Assembly: GCF_014384985.1 (NCBI RefSeq)
Contig: NZ_JACRSX010000002.1
Span: 1 to 64,000, forward strand
From: Jutongia huaianensis
GTDB taxonomy: Bacteria; Bacillota; Clostridia; Lachnospirales; Lachnospiraceae
Length of the DNA: 64,000 nucleotides
Reading direction: 5' to 3'
Shown here: positions 1 through 7,969 of the stretch, piece after piece
How positions within the stretch are numbered: position 1 is the first letter of the stretch
How the letters are laid out: every line of letters begins with the position of its first letter
Notes under the pieces: model-generated
What the model saw: only the letters and a program-made list of their open reading frames with translations
Databases searched by the model: none
Told to the model about the DNA's origin: nothing
Position numbers and translations under genes: made by a program

Positions 1-404
1 ATGTCTCCCGTGGTCATTCCTTTTGCATACATAGATATGATCTTTTCTTCCATGTCCTGAGTGACCGTATTCTGATATTTTGGTATCAGCTGCGGTTCAT
101 ACTTCCCTTTGCGGTCCCTTGGGATTGCAATGTCCATATCCCCATAACTGGTACGCATTGTTTTCTTGGAATGTCCATTCCGGCTGTTATCGGTCTCTTT
201 GTTGCGGTAATCATATTTGGAATACCCAAGTTCCTCATTAAGCTCTTCGTCAAGAGCCCCTTCCAATAAAACAGACATCATGTCCCGCATGATGGAATTA
301 ACATCGTTTCCGCTTTTGATACTGATATCATTCTCCTTGAGATATCCTTGCATCATTTCGCGCATTGCTGCTTTTTGTGGTGAATCACTTTTTCTTCTTG
401 CCAT
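1..404 (-). CDS. IS256-family transposase, N-terminal part (cut by window edge)
   Basis: The first 134 residues of a mutator/IS256-type transposase are visible, reading leftwards out of the window. The N-terminus begins MARRKSDSP and continues through the family's typical segments LNEELGYSKYDYRNKET, NSRNGHSKK and IPRDRKGKYEPQLIPKYQ, ending at MYAKGMTTGD. The DDE catalytic residues lie beyond the edge, so intactness cannot be judged. The start is the ATG at 404, preceded by a GGAGG ribosome binding site. This enzyme would cut and paste the element using the terminal inverted repeat just upstream. Family assignment is from sequence recognition and is secure; the exact IS name is not claimed. 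Confidence 0.9.
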   Translation of the reverse strand, partial: MARRKSDSPQKAAMREMMQGYLKENDISIKSGNDVNSIMRDMMSVLLEGALDEELNEELGYSKYDYRNKETDNSRNGHSKKTMRTSYGDMDIAIPRDRKGKYEPQLIPKYQNTVTQDMEEKIISMYAKGMTTGD

Positions 405-451
405 AATAAAAACCTCCAAACTGAGTAATGTTATCTTACATCAGTTTGAAG

Positions 452-477
452 GTTTACACAAACTTTGGGACACTCCC
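452..477. repeat. Terminal inverted repeat of the IS256-like element
   Basis: Read on the minus strand, the sequence begins GGGAGTGTCCCAAAGTTTGT, which matches the usual IS256-family end (GTGTCCCAAA...TGTAAA). It lies about 50 bases upstream of the transposase start, as expected for the left end. Confidence 0.75.
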
Positions 478-698
478 GTTACGAATTTGTGGGTCAAATG
501 AAAAAGTAAATTCCATCCGTCTGATGCAAAATTGCTATGGTTTTAAATAGTGTGGTTATCTGTCTGCTCTTTTGTTTTAGGTTTGTTGGCTCTTACAGTA
601 AGCCATCTGGAGCAGATAAATTTACGAATAACAGTTAGCCTTCTACTCGATTCATTTACAATACTTTCATGCTTCAAAACGAATAACGTAATTTCAAC

Positions 699-726
699 TT
701 GACAGACAGAATATGTGTTTTAATAT
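699..726 (+). promoter_or_regulatory. Sigma-A-type promoter for the DUF4474/lipoprotein operon
   Basis: TTGACA at 699-704 and TAATAT at 721-726 are separated by 16 bases. It lies about 75 bases upstream of the signal-peptide start at 802. Prediction from consensus match only. Confidence 0.6.
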
Positions 727-727
727 A

Positions 728-741
728 GACTATATATAGTC
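728..741. promoter_or_regulatory. 14-bp perfect palindrome at the start of transcription (possible operator)
   Basis: GACTATATATAGTC reads the same on both strands and sits immediately downstream of the -10 box, where a repressor would block initiation. Its AT-rich core means it could also be chance. Confidence 0.35.
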
Positions 742-801
742 AATAGTATTTTTTTGCTGTATGATGCTCGAGGAGAAAAATTGAAATGGAGGTTTGAAGG
801 T

Positions 802-1480
802 ATGAAAAAGAAGCGATTATTATGTATGTTGATGGCACCGGTTATGGTTGTCGCTTCTCTTCCGTTATCGTATGTGGCGGCAGATAGCTGCAGCGGCAGG
901 TGCATATATCTTAAATTTTGTATATGATGATAAAGAGAGTGCGTATCATTCCATGCCGGTTACCTGGCAGAAAACATACGGGTATAACAAATTATTTGAC
1001 AAGGTGTTTCGGGTGGGGTCGAATATGTCGGTGGAGGATATTCCGTACTCTTATAATAATAAAAAGTATGTTTTATGGATGTGGAAGGGTGATTATTGGA
1101 ATCTTGGCACAGGTTCAGAGATTGGCTTATATCAGCAGTCAGCAGAGAGCAGAACTCATTATGATGCTGTGGATTTTCTATGTTCTATGCAGTTGAGTAC
1201 ATACAAATATTCAGATGGACAGGTTTATGGAAGTTATTACAATTGGAATCCGGTTCATAACAAGCAGTGGTGGATCACTGCGTTTGACTGGAGACATCCG
1301 AAGCCGGATCCGAAAAAACTGGTCACGCTTGGAAAGGTTGATTTTGGTGATAAAACCGGTATGGCACAAACAATCAAGGATAAAATTAAGGATAAATCTA
1401 AGGACAAAAAAATCTTTCAAGATACCATATTAAGTGAAAATAGTAATACCATCTGGATTATGTGGGGAGGTAATGAATAA
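802..1480 (+). pseudogene. Secreted DUF4474-domain protein, frameshifted after the signal peptide
   Basis: An ATG at 802 behind a GGAGG site encodes a clear Sec signal peptide (MKKKRLLCMLMAPV, then a hydrophobic core and VAAD), but that frame stops at 925-927. The next frame, open from about 848 to 1480, carries a DUF4474-like domain: KTYGYNKLFD, YNNKKYVLWMWKGDYWN, GTGSEIGLYQ, then a Trp-rich region and a Lys/Asp-rich C-terminal stretch. No start with a ribosome binding site exists for the second frame; its first possible start is a TTG at 848 with none upstream. The simplest reading is a frameshift or deletion near 880-900 that joined the signal peptide to the domain out of frame. The domain's function is unknown. 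The gene overlaps the following lipoprotein gene by one base. Alternatives are a sequencing error or a ribosomal frameshift. Confidence 0.7.
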
Positions 1481-2103
1481 TGATAAAATATGCTAAAAGA
1501 TTTCTATGTCTCCTGCTTGTGGCGGGTCTGTTGTGCGGGTGCGGCAGATCCCATATAAAAAGCTCATATATAAAGGAAGGGATTGAACTTCTGGCAGGTC
1601 TGGGCGAAGGCTTAGTGGAAGGTCTCGTGAATGCATGGACAAGTGATGAGGAAGACGACGATTATATCGATGTGAATTTCAGTCGTGCCGACAATGAATT
1701 AACGGAACAGGCAAATCAAGTGTACGAGGCGTTAAAAGAAAAGGACATTGAAAGCATAAAAAAAGTGTTTGCTCCATGCACAGCAAAGAAATATGATCTG
1801 GACAAAGAAATTAAAAAGTTATTTAAAAAAATAGAAGGAAATGTGATCAGTATCGGAGAAGCCAGCGGGTGGACAACGGGATATGCACATGATGCGGAAA
1901 AAGGTTATCTTTATGTAGATTCAGAGGAAAAATTGAAAAATATTACAACGGACGAAGGAAAATCATACTGTATGACATTATTCGGATATTATTCGAATTC
2001 TCAGTCAAAAGATAAGGTGGGAATTAGTTTTTTATATGTTTCGGAGGGAAAGACAGAAAATGTTAATCATGAAGTTTATGAAATAGGTGGTAGTGAGCAA
2101 TGA
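1480..2103 (+). CDS. Lipoprotein, DUF5104-like
   Basis: A 207-residue predicted lipoprotein. It has a short charged N-terminus, a hydrophobic stretch and a lipobox LLCGC, so the mature protein would start at Cys21 and be anchored to the outer face of the membrane. The body, with ANQVYEALKEKDIESIKKVF, DLDKEIKKLFKKIEGNVISIG and a C-terminal KVGISFLYVSEG segment, resembles the DUF5104 family of short Firmicutes lipoproteins, whose function is unknown. Translation starts at the ATG overlapping the upstream stop by one base, behind GGGGAGG. The tight coupling to the DUF4474 gene implies the two act together; an effector/immunity-like pairing is possible but only inferred. Confidence 0.75.
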   Translation: MIKYAKRFLCLLLVAGLLCGCGRSHIKSSYIKEGIELLAGLGEGLVEGLVNAWTSDEEDDDYIDVNFSRADNELTEQANQVYEALKEKDIESIKKVFAPCTAKKYDLDKEIKKLFKKIEGNVISIGEASGWTTGYAHDAEKGYLYVDSEEKLKNITTDEGKSYCMTLFGYYSNSQSKDKVGISFLYVSEGKTENVNHEVYEIGGSEQ

Positions 2104-2354
2104 GACATTACCTATGGTGTGAAAAGGAGTCATTAATAAGTAATACCATCCCGACCATTGATGACATGGATGCGCAGGTGATTGATATGTTGACATTACA
2201 GGAAACAATAAGACCATCGGCTGATTTGCGAAATCATTATTCCGAAATATCAAAGCTGTGTAAGGAAAACAAAGAAGCAGTGATTATTACAGTAAATGGC
2301 AGAGTTGCTCCGATAACGGAAACATTTGACGATTTGAGGAAAATAAGCAAGTGA
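2100..2354 (+). pseudogene. YefM/Phd-type antitoxin with internal deletion
   Basis: An 84-codon frame starts at an ATG overlapping the lipoprotein stop. A better antitoxin start is the ATG at 2187 (MLTLQETIRPSADLRNHYSE). The N-terminal half is the DNA-binding part of a YefM/Phd antitoxin (IRPSADLRNHYSEISKLCKE, VIITVNG). From there it runs directly into what looks like the family's extreme C-terminus (GRVAPITETFDDLRK). The usual middle segment (the part reading roughly GDTAVMSYEEY..ELLR.LAEAEDDVRN) is missing, so about 30-35 residues appear to have been lost. The remaining protein would probably not neutralise a toxin. Family call rests on recognition of the conserved ADLRN and FDDLRK blocks. 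Confidence 0.6.
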
Positions 2355-2413
2355 TTGTATATGCTGTCATAGATCAACGTCAGGATTATTTGAATATTAT
2401 TCGTGGTTTGTAG
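2330..2413 (+). pseudogene. C-terminal remnant of a RelE/ParE-type toxin
   Basis: In the frame one step off the antitoxin, 27 codons up to the TAG at 2411-2413 read RFEENKQVIVYAVIDQRQDY followed by LNIIRGL. This resembles the last strand and tail of RelE/ParE toxins (…VYAVIDxRxDYL…). There is no start codon and no room for the rest of the toxin, so it is a fossil of the partner of the deleted antitoxin. The match is short. Confidence 0.4.
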
Positions 2414-2459
2414 AAAAGTTCATCATTAAAAAAGAGTCATACCATTGTGGCTCTTATCT

Positions 2460-2495
2460 GTGAAGCCTGTAAAATTAAGGCTTCACAATTTTTTT
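2460..2495 (+). terminator. Rho-independent terminator after the decayed toxin-antitoxin pair
   Basis: GTGAAGCC (2460-2467) pairs with GGCTTCAC (2479-2486) around an 11-base loop and is followed by AA and seven T. It separates the accessory operon from clpB. Confidence 0.8.
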
Positions 2496-2502
2496 AAAAA
2501 TT

Positions 2503-2545
2503 TTAGCACTCGACCCTTGACGTGGCTAACAAAAGGTGCTATATT
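2503..2545 (+). promoter_or_regulatory. clpB promoter overlapped by a CIRCE-like (HrcA) operator
   Basis: The promoter is TTGACG (2517-2522), 17 bases, TATATT (2540-2545). Overlapping it is TTAGCACTC (2503-2511), a 9-base spacer and CGTGGCTAA (2521-2529). The CIRCE consensus is TTAGCACTC-N9-GAGTGCTAA, so the left arm and spacing are perfect and the right arm keeps only its last five bases (GCTAA). This suggests heat-shock control by HrcA, possibly weakened. Confidence 0.6.
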
Positions 2546-2653
2546 GTAGTCAATCTGAGAGAGATGGTCTGATGGGATAGGATCCGAAGTATCTGGAAAA
2601 CCTAAGGATCAGGGGCTTTCAGAGGGAGAAAAGAGTAGAGATAGAGTGAGTAG

Positions 2654-2680
2654 AACCTGCGGCGAAATCCGCAGGTTTTT
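2654..2680 (+). promoter_or_regulatory. Hairpin in the clpB leader
   Basis: AACCTGCGG (2654-2662) and CCGCAGGTT (2669-2677) form a 9-bp stem with a 6-base loop, followed by three more T. It sits between promoter and start codon and could act as a partial terminator or mRNA stabiliser. The T-run is short. Confidence 0.5.
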
Positions 2681-2701
2681 GAGAAAGGCAAGGTGATTTC
2701 A

Positions 2702-5278
2702 ATGAACATCAGTAAATTTACGACGAAGTCACAGGAAGTAGTACAGGAATGTGAGAAGGTTGCCATGGATTATGGTCATCAGGAGATGGGCGAGGATCAT
2801 CTCCTGGCGGCAATGCTTAGGGTAGAGGGAAGCCTGATCCCGAAGCTCATCGAAAAGATGGGAATAGATGCGGATGTATTCCAGGCACAGGTAGATGGTG
2901 TGCTGGCAAAACGACCTAAGGTAAGCGGTGGGGATCTGCGGATCGACCGTTATCTGAACGAGGCATTGATCTATGCTGAGGACGAGGCGAAGCGGATGGG
3001 AGATGAATATGTATCCGTGGAGCATCTGTTTTTAAGTATGCTGGAGCATCCAAGCCGCGAGATCAAGGCATTGATGAAACAGAGCCAGATCACCAGAGAG
3101 CGTTTTTTGCAGGCGTTATCCCAGGTTAGGGGCAACCAGCGTGTGACCAGTGATAATCCGGAGGCTACTTATGATGCTCTGGAAAAGTACGGCTATGATC
3201 TGGTAGAGAGAGCCAGAGAGGGCAAGATTGATCCGGTCATTGGCAGAGACAATGAGATCCGTCACATTATCCGGATCCTTTCCAGAAAGTCAAAGAATAA
3301 TCCGGTGCTGATCGGTGAGCCGGGTGTTGGTAAGACGGCAGCAGTAGAGGGACTGGCACAGCGTATTGTGAAGGGTGATGTGCCGGAGGGCTTAAAGGAC
3401 AAAAAGATCTTTGCGCTGGACATGGGTTCTCTGGTTGCCGGTGCGAAGTACCGTGGTGAGTTCGAGGAGCGTCTGAAGGCATTGCTGGAGGAGGTCAAGA
3501 AGAGTGAAGGACAGATCATTCTTTTCATTGATGAGCTGCACACTATTGTAGGAGCAGGCAAAACAGAGGGTTCCATGGATGCGGGCAACATGCTCAAGCC
3601 AATGCTTGCCAGAGGCGAGCTTCATTGTATTGGAGCAACCACACTGGATGAGTACCGGCAGTATATTGAGAAGGATGCGGCACTGGAACGTCGTTTCCAG
3701 CCGGTTATGGTGTCAGAGCCAACGGTGGAGGATACCATTTCTATTCTCCGTGGTATCAAGGAGCGTTATGAGGTGTTCCATGGCGTGAAGATCACAGACA
3801 GCTCCCTGGTAGCGGCGGCAACACTTTCCAACCGTTATATTTCCGACCGTTTCCTGCCGGACAAGGCAATCGATCTGGTGGATGAGGCATGCGCCATGAT
3901 CAAGACAGAGCTTGACAGTATGCCGGCAGAGTTAGATGAACTGAACCGTCAGATCATGCAGCTTCGTATTGAGGAGCAGGCATTGAAGAAAGAGACAGAT
4001 CACCTTTCCCAGGAGCGTCTGGAGGCACTGCAGAAGGAGCTGGCAGAGCTTCAGGAGAAGTTTGAGCACCAGAAGGCACAGTGGGAGAGTGAAAAGGCTG
4101 AGGTGGATAAGGTAAGCAAGATCAAGGAGGAGAGAGATTCTCTTCGCAATGAGATGGAGCAGGCGCAGGCAAGGGGCGATTACACCAAGGCGGCGGAGAT
4201 TCAGTATGGCAGGCTGCCGGAGCTGGAAAGACAGCTTGAGGAGGCAGAAGAGAAGGCGAAACAGCGCGGAGATTCCATGGTGCAGGAGGCTGTGACCGAG
4301 GAAGAAATTGCCAAGATCATTTCCCGCTGGACCGGTATTCCGATTGCAAAGCTGACCGAGGGCGAGCGTGAGAAGACACTTCATCTGGCCGATGAGCTTC
4401 ACAAGAGAGTCGTTGGACAGGATGAGGGTGTAGAACTGGTATCCGAGGCAATCCTTCGTTCCAAGGCAGGGATCAAGGATCCAACGAAGCCGATCGGTTC
4501 CTTCCTGTTCTTAGGTCCTACCGGAGTCGGTAAGACGGAGCTGGCCAAGACGCTGGCGCAGGCATTGTTTGATGATGAAAATGCAATGGTCCGTATTGAT
4601 ATGAGTGAATATATGGAGAAGTATTCTGTGGCCCGTCTGATCGGAGCGCCTCCGGGATATGTCGGTTATGAGGAGGGCGGCCAGCTGACCGAGGCAGTCC
4701 GCAGAAAACCATATTCTGTGGTACTTTTCGATGAGATCGAGAAGGCACATCCGGATGTATTCAATGTGCTGCTGCAGGTACTGGATGATGGACGTATCAC
4801 GGATTCCCAGGGCAGAACCGTTGATTTCAAAAACACGATCCTGATCCTGACTTCTAATATTGGCTCCACTTATCTGTTGGAGGGCATTGAGGAAGACGGA
4901 ACCATCAGTGAGGAGGCAAGAAACCAGACGATGGCAGATCTGAGGGCTTCTTTCCGTCCGGAATTTTTGAATCGTCTGGATGAGATTATTCTCTTTAAGC
5001 CGCTGACGAAGGACAATATCCACGGTATTATAGACATTCTGATGGATGAGTTAAATGGCAGACTTCGTGAGAAGGAGCTTACTGTGGAGCTGACTCCGGC
5101 AGCCATGGATCTGATCGTGGAACAGGCATATGAGCCGGCGTTTGGTGCGCGTCCGTTGAAGCGTTATCTGCAAAAGCATGTGGAAACTCTGCTGGCACGT
5201 CGGATTCTGGAGGATACGGTTCACGCCGGGGATACCATTGTGATCGACAGTCAGGATGGGGTACTTGTCACCAGATAA
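2702..5278 (+). CDS. clpB: ATP-dependent chaperone ClpB
   Basis: An 858-residue Hsp100 disaggregase that threads aggregated proteins through its hexameric pore, working with DnaK. Layout: N-terminal ClpN repeat domain (about 1-150), first AAA+ domain with Walker A GEPGVGKT (205-212), a long Glu/Lys-rich coiled-coil middle domain (about 400-530) that distinguishes ClpB from ClpA/ClpC, and a second AAA+ domain with Walker A GPTGVGKT (605-612), arginine-rich [10 protein letters not shown] and the C-terminal D2-small domain. I prefer the ATG at 2702 (MNISKFT, typical ClpB start, AAGGTG upstream) over a GTG nine bases earlier. Single-gene unit with a CIRCE-like promoter, so probably heat inducible. 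Full length and intact. Confidence 0.97.
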   Translation: MNISKFTTKSQEVVQECEKVAMDYGHQEMGEDHLLAAMLRVEGSLIPKLIEKMGIDADVFQAQVDGVLAKRPKVSGGDLRIDRYLNEALIYAEDEAKRMGDEYVSVEHLFLSMLEHPSREIKALMKQSQITRERFLQALSQVRGNQRVTSDNPEATYDALEKYGYDLVERAREGKIDPVIGRDNEIRHIIRILSRKSKNNPVLIGEPGVGKTAAVEGLAQRIVKGDVPEGLKDKKIFALDMGSLVAGAKYRGEFEERLKALLEEVKKSEGQIILFIDELHTIVGAGKTEGSMDAGNMLKPMLARGELHCIGATTLDEYRQYIEKDAALERRFQPVMVSEPTVEDTISILRGIKERYEVFHGVKITDSSLVAAATLSNRYISDRFLPDKAIDLVDEACAMIKTELDSMPAELDELNRQIMQLRIEEQALKKETDHLSQERLEALQKELAELQEKFEHQKAQWESEKAEVDKVSKIKEERDSLRNEMEQAQARGDYTKAAEIQYGRLPELERQLEEAEEKAKQRGDSMVQEAVTEEEIAKIISRWTGIPIAKLTEGEREKTLHLADELHKRVVGQDEGVELVSEAILRSKAGIKDPTKPIGSFLFLGPTGVGKTELAKTLAQALFDDENAMVRIDMSEYMEKYSVARLIGAPPGYVGYEEGGQLTEAVRRKPYSVVLFDEIEKAHPDVFNVLLQVLDDGRITDSQGRTVDFKNTILILTSNIGSTYLLEGIEEDGTISEEARNQTMADLRASFRPEFLNRLDEIILFKPLTKDNIHGIIDILMDELNGRLREKELTVELTPAAMDLIVEQAYEPAFGARPLKRYLQKHVETLLARRILEDTVHAGDTIVIDSQDGVLVTR

Positions 5279-5331
5279 CATTTTATAAAAACAGGCAATC
5301 CTGTTAACATTTCAGAAATTGTCCTGCAAGA

Positions 5332-5426
5332 ATAAAAAAGGGCAAAACCAGCGTTTTGCCCTCCAAGAATTGCTTCGCAATTCTCGTTGGCTTCCCTCTA
5401 CGCTACGAGCATTTTCCTATACACTA
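5332..5426 (-). repeat. 95-bp dispersed element with built-in terminator, copy A
   Basis: Read on the minus strand this 95-bp sequence matches 52193-52287 at all but one position. It contains a hairpin with arms GAATTGC/GCAATTC, then GGGCAAAAC-4-GTTTTGCCC followed by TTTTTT, an excellent Rho-independent terminator. In this orientation it lies downstream of putP (minus strand), so it would end that transcript. See copy B. Confidence 0.85.
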
Positions 5427-5507
5427 AAAGAAGAGCCATGAATATTCATAGCAATTATGTTTCGATTTCTATGAAATTCATGGCTCTTTTAGTTTATAGG
5501 AAATTTT
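5410..5507. repeat. Long near-perfect palindrome between clpB and putP
   Basis: The core arms are CTAAAAG-aa-GAGCCATGAAT... (5424-5451) and its complement ending in ...ATTCATGGCTCTTTTAG (5469-5492), with a 17-base loop. The match continues outward: TTTTCCTATA on the left mirrors TATAGGAAA on the right, giving arms of about 40 bases. It can serve as a terminator for clpB (TTTTAG after the stem) and, on the other strand, for putP. The left end overlaps the 95-bp element. Confidence 0.75.
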
Positions 5508-5578
5508 CTCCTTTTTATTTGTCAGATCTATTGCTGTGAAATTATTTCCGATGTTTTACTGTGGTGTTACTATACGGT

Positions 5579-7099
5579 TTATTTTGCATTAGCGGCATCA
5601 AATTCTTTAACGATATCTTCTTCCGGAGCCTTAGTGAGAAGGCTTACGATCACGATGACTACGCAGGATACCAGAAATGCCGGAAGCAGCTCGTAGATAT
5701 CAAAGGCACCACCCAGTGGACGTACACAGTATTTCCAGATAAAGACTACGACACCGCCGGCAATCATACCGGACAGAGCACCTGCCAGATTACAGCGTTT
5801 CCAGAACAGGGCAAAGAGCATTACGGCACCGAAGGCACCGCCAAAGCCCGCCCAGGCAAAGGATACGATACCAAATACGCTGGAGTTTGGATCTCTTGCC
5901 ATCAGTACACCAACAATGGCAATGGCAATGATGGTGATCCTTGCAAGGAGAAGTTCTTTTTTTTCGGAAATCTTGATGCCGAGGAAATCCTTTACCACGT
6001 TCTGGGAAATACCGGAGGCTGCGGCCAGAAGCTGGCTGTCAGAGGTAGACATGGTTGCGGCAAGCACACCGGCAAGGATCACACCGGCGAGAAGTGCCGG
6101 GAGAATACCATGTTTACTCAGAAGGTCGGTGATCGCCATGATAATGGTTTCCGGATCGTCCAGAGCTTTGATGGAACCGTACTTTGTCATACCGAGACCG
6201 ACAACACCGATAAATACACCGACTGTCATGGCAATGACCACCCAGATCGTGGCAATACGGCGGGAAAGTACAAGCTTCTTTTCGTCCTCGATAGACATAA
6301 AACGTACTAAGATATGAGGCATACCAAAATAACCGATACCCCAGGCAAGGGTAGAGATGATCGGAATGATTCCGCCGTAGGAAACGGCATTTCCAGTGGT
6401 GGCATCATAAAGCTCTGTCAGGGAAAAATATCCCGGCAGAGAGTGGGCATTGTCCATAACGGCACCAAGTCCACCGGCTTTGCTGATACCAAATACCATA
6501 ACGGTGACGAGTGCAATACTCATAACAATACTCTGAACGAGGTCTGTAGTACATACGGCGCTGAAACCGCCCATTAATGTGTAGCATACAATAACAAGAG
6601 CGGAGAGGATCATGGCTGTCATATAATCAGCTCCGAAAAGACTGTGGAACAGCTTACCGCATGCGGCAAAGCCGGATGCCGTATATGGAATGAAAAAGAT
6701 CACAATGACCAGAGCGGCAACGGCAGTAATAATATTTTTCTTATCATGAAAACGCTTTGCAAGGAAATCCGGAACGGTGATCGCCTTGATATTGCTGGAA
6801 TAACGGCGGAGACGTCTGGCAACAAAGAACCAGTTCAGCCACGTACCGATTGCAAGACCGGCTGCAGTCCAGAATGCGCTGCAGACACCGGAGAGATAAG
6901 CAACACCGGGCAGTCCCATCAGCAGCCAGCTTGACATATCACTGGCTTCTGCACTCATGGCGACAACGAGAGGTCCCATTTTACGTCCTCCCAGATAGAA
7001 GTCCTCCGAAGTTTTGTTCTGGTTACTAAACCGGATACCGATACAGATCATTCCTATCAGATATGCGGCAATTGCGATGATAATACACACATCAGTCAT
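5579..7099 (-). CDS. putP: Sodium/proline symporter PutP
   Basis: A 506-residue sodium:solute symporter (SSS family) in the cytoplasmic membrane, importing proline with Na+. About 13 hydrophobic segments fill the protein. Family marks are FYLGGRKMGPLVVAMSAEASD near the N-terminus, TVPDFLAKRF, the GGFSAVCTTDLVQ segment and the TMSTSDSQLLAAAS segment that in characterised PutP carries the sodium ligands. The ATG at 7099 follows AAAGGAGG. Proline may serve as a nutrient, Stickland substrate or osmoprotectant; the sequence does not say which. Monocistronic, convergent with clpB, with terminators on both sides. Substrate assignment is from overall similarity and other SSS substrates are possible. 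Confidence 0.88.
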   Translation of the reverse strand: MTDVCIIIAIAAYLIGMICIGIRFSNQNKTSEDFYLGGRKMGPLVVAMSAEASDMSSWLLMGLPGVAYLSGVCSAFWTAAGLAIGTWLNWFFVARRLRRYSSNIKAITVPDFLAKRFHDKKNIITAVAALVIVIFFIPYTASGFAACGKLFHSLFGADYMTAMILSALVIVCYTLMGGFSAVCTTDLVQSIVMSIALVTVMVFGISKAGGLGAVMDNAHSLPGYFSLTELYDATTGNAVSYGGIIPIISTLAWGIGYFGMPHILVRFMSIEDEKKLVLSRRIATIWVVIAMTVGVFIGVVGLGMTKYGSIKALDDPETIIMAITDLLSKHGILPALLAGVILAGVLAATMSTSDSQLLAAASGISQNVVKDFLGIKISEKKELLLARITIIAIAIVGVLMARDPNSSVFGIVSFAWAGFGGAFGAVMLFALFWKRCNLAGALSGMIAGGVVVFIWKYCVRPLGGAFDIYELLPAFLVSCVVIVIVSLLTKAPEEDIVKEFDAANAK

Positions 7100-7134
7100 T
7101 CTGAATTTCCTCCTTTAGTGTTTGTGTTACTGAC

Positions 7135-7210
7135 AAAAAAATGATGTCCCATGATATCCATAGGACATTCAACTCTTTCAACTATACAATAAAGAAGGGG
7201 ATAGTGTCAA
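7135..7210 (-). promoter_or_regulatory. putP promoter and start-proximal hairpin
   Basis: On the minus strand TTGACA (complement of 7205-7210) and TATAGT (complement of 7181-7186) are 18 bases apart. Just downstream, ATGTCCTATG and CATGGGACAT (7144-7168) form a 10-bp stem with one G-T pair, followed by CA and seven T. A terminator-like hairpin this close to the start point suggests attenuation, though it may only protect the 5' end. Confidence 0.55.
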
Positions 7211-7267
7211 ATTTTGACATATTTTCGTTAAAATTTCTTTATTTTATATGCGTATGCTGCGGAATTG

Positions 7268-7702
7268 TCACAGATAGCATCGGATGCATTTTCGCAGTTC
7301 CTGTTCGATGGAGATCAGACGTTGACAGAGATCCTTTGCGGTATGATCGGCATCGTCATATTGATTTAAATACTTATAGAGAGATTTAATTCCCATATTA
7401 CAGCCGTCTGTCATGAGATCTGCGGCTGTTTCATCACTTTCGTTAATGCCCATCTGCATATTCGTTTTTAACCATGCCATACTTTTTGCCATAGGATTTG
7501 GATCCTTTTCCTGACTGTGATGTTTTAGGAGCTCTTCGTGAATCTCATTTCCAAGTATTGCGTGATGCTCCTTTGTTTCCTTTAAAAGAGCTTTAAAATC
7601 GGGACAATGAACCTTATCCATAATTTCATCAATAGCTGAAACAGCCATTTTGCTGCCGGAATCACATTCCTGTAATAAGTTGATCGTATCCTGCTCGCTC
7701 AT
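7268..7702 (-). CDS. DUF2383 ferritin-like four-helix protein
   Basis: A 144-residue all-helical, soluble protein beginning MSEQDTINLLQECDSGSKMA. It matches the DUF2383/PA2169-type family found in many Clostridia: regularly placed Glu and His (KETKEHHAILGNEIHEELLKHH), the segment DPNPMAKSMAWLKTNMQM and the C-terminal DGCNMGIKSLYKYLNQY. These proteins are predicted ferritin-like bundles and may bind metals; no activity is established to my knowledge. The start at 7702 has TGGAGG upstream. It stands alone, divergent from the peptide/ABC block and separated from putP by 170 bases. Confidence 0.8.
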   Translation of the reverse strand: MSEQDTINLLQECDSGSKMAVSAIDEIMDKVHCPDFKALLKETKEHHAILGNEIHEELLKHHSQEKDPNPMAKSMAWLKTNMQMGINESDETAADLMTDGCNMGIKSLYKYLNQYDDADHTAKDLCQRLISIEQELRKCIRCYL

Positions 7703-7969
7703 TTCGATACCTCCATTTTTTATTGTTGTTTTTATTGTGGACGGATTGCAGTATTCTATACATTTTATGAAAGAATGCCTGTAGCAAAAAGCCCCAAAGG
7801 ATAGAAAATGATAAAACTTGTAAAATTGCGTAGAAAATGCTAATTTATTATTTGTAATCAGTATTATAATGGCAACAGGCTTTCGAAAGTGAATTGTTGG
7901 TGAGCGTAGGGATCATATTTATTTGTTGATTGCTGTTACGCTTTGTTTTTTGGAAAGGAGGAAATCACA

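Larger units (their letters stand above)
1..477 (-). mobile_element. IS256-family insertion sequence, one end (partial)
   Basis: The transposase and its upstream terminal inverted repeat form the 5' end of an IS256-like element whose remainder is outside the window. The outer boundary is placed at the GGGAGTGTCCC end (reading leftwards from 477). IS256 elements usually create 8-9 bp target duplications; only one flank is visible, so this cannot be checked here. Confidence 0.8.
478..801. other. Gene-free stretch between the IS end and the DUF4474 gene
   Basis: No convincing coding region on either strand. The only recognisable signals are the promoter and palindrome at its right end (listed separately) and a GGAGG site before the signal-peptide ORF at 802. 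Confidence 0.6.

Noticed and set aside
2503-2545. CtsR operator at clpB
   Set aside because: No tandem GGTCAAA heptads are present; the visible repeat fits CIRCE.
5561-6310. 249-codon open frame on the plus strand
   Set aside because: It lies entirely antisense to putP, has Cys/His/Gly-rich nonsense composition (repeats of CGKHTGKDH type) and no ribosome site. It is a mirror of the symporter's codon pattern.
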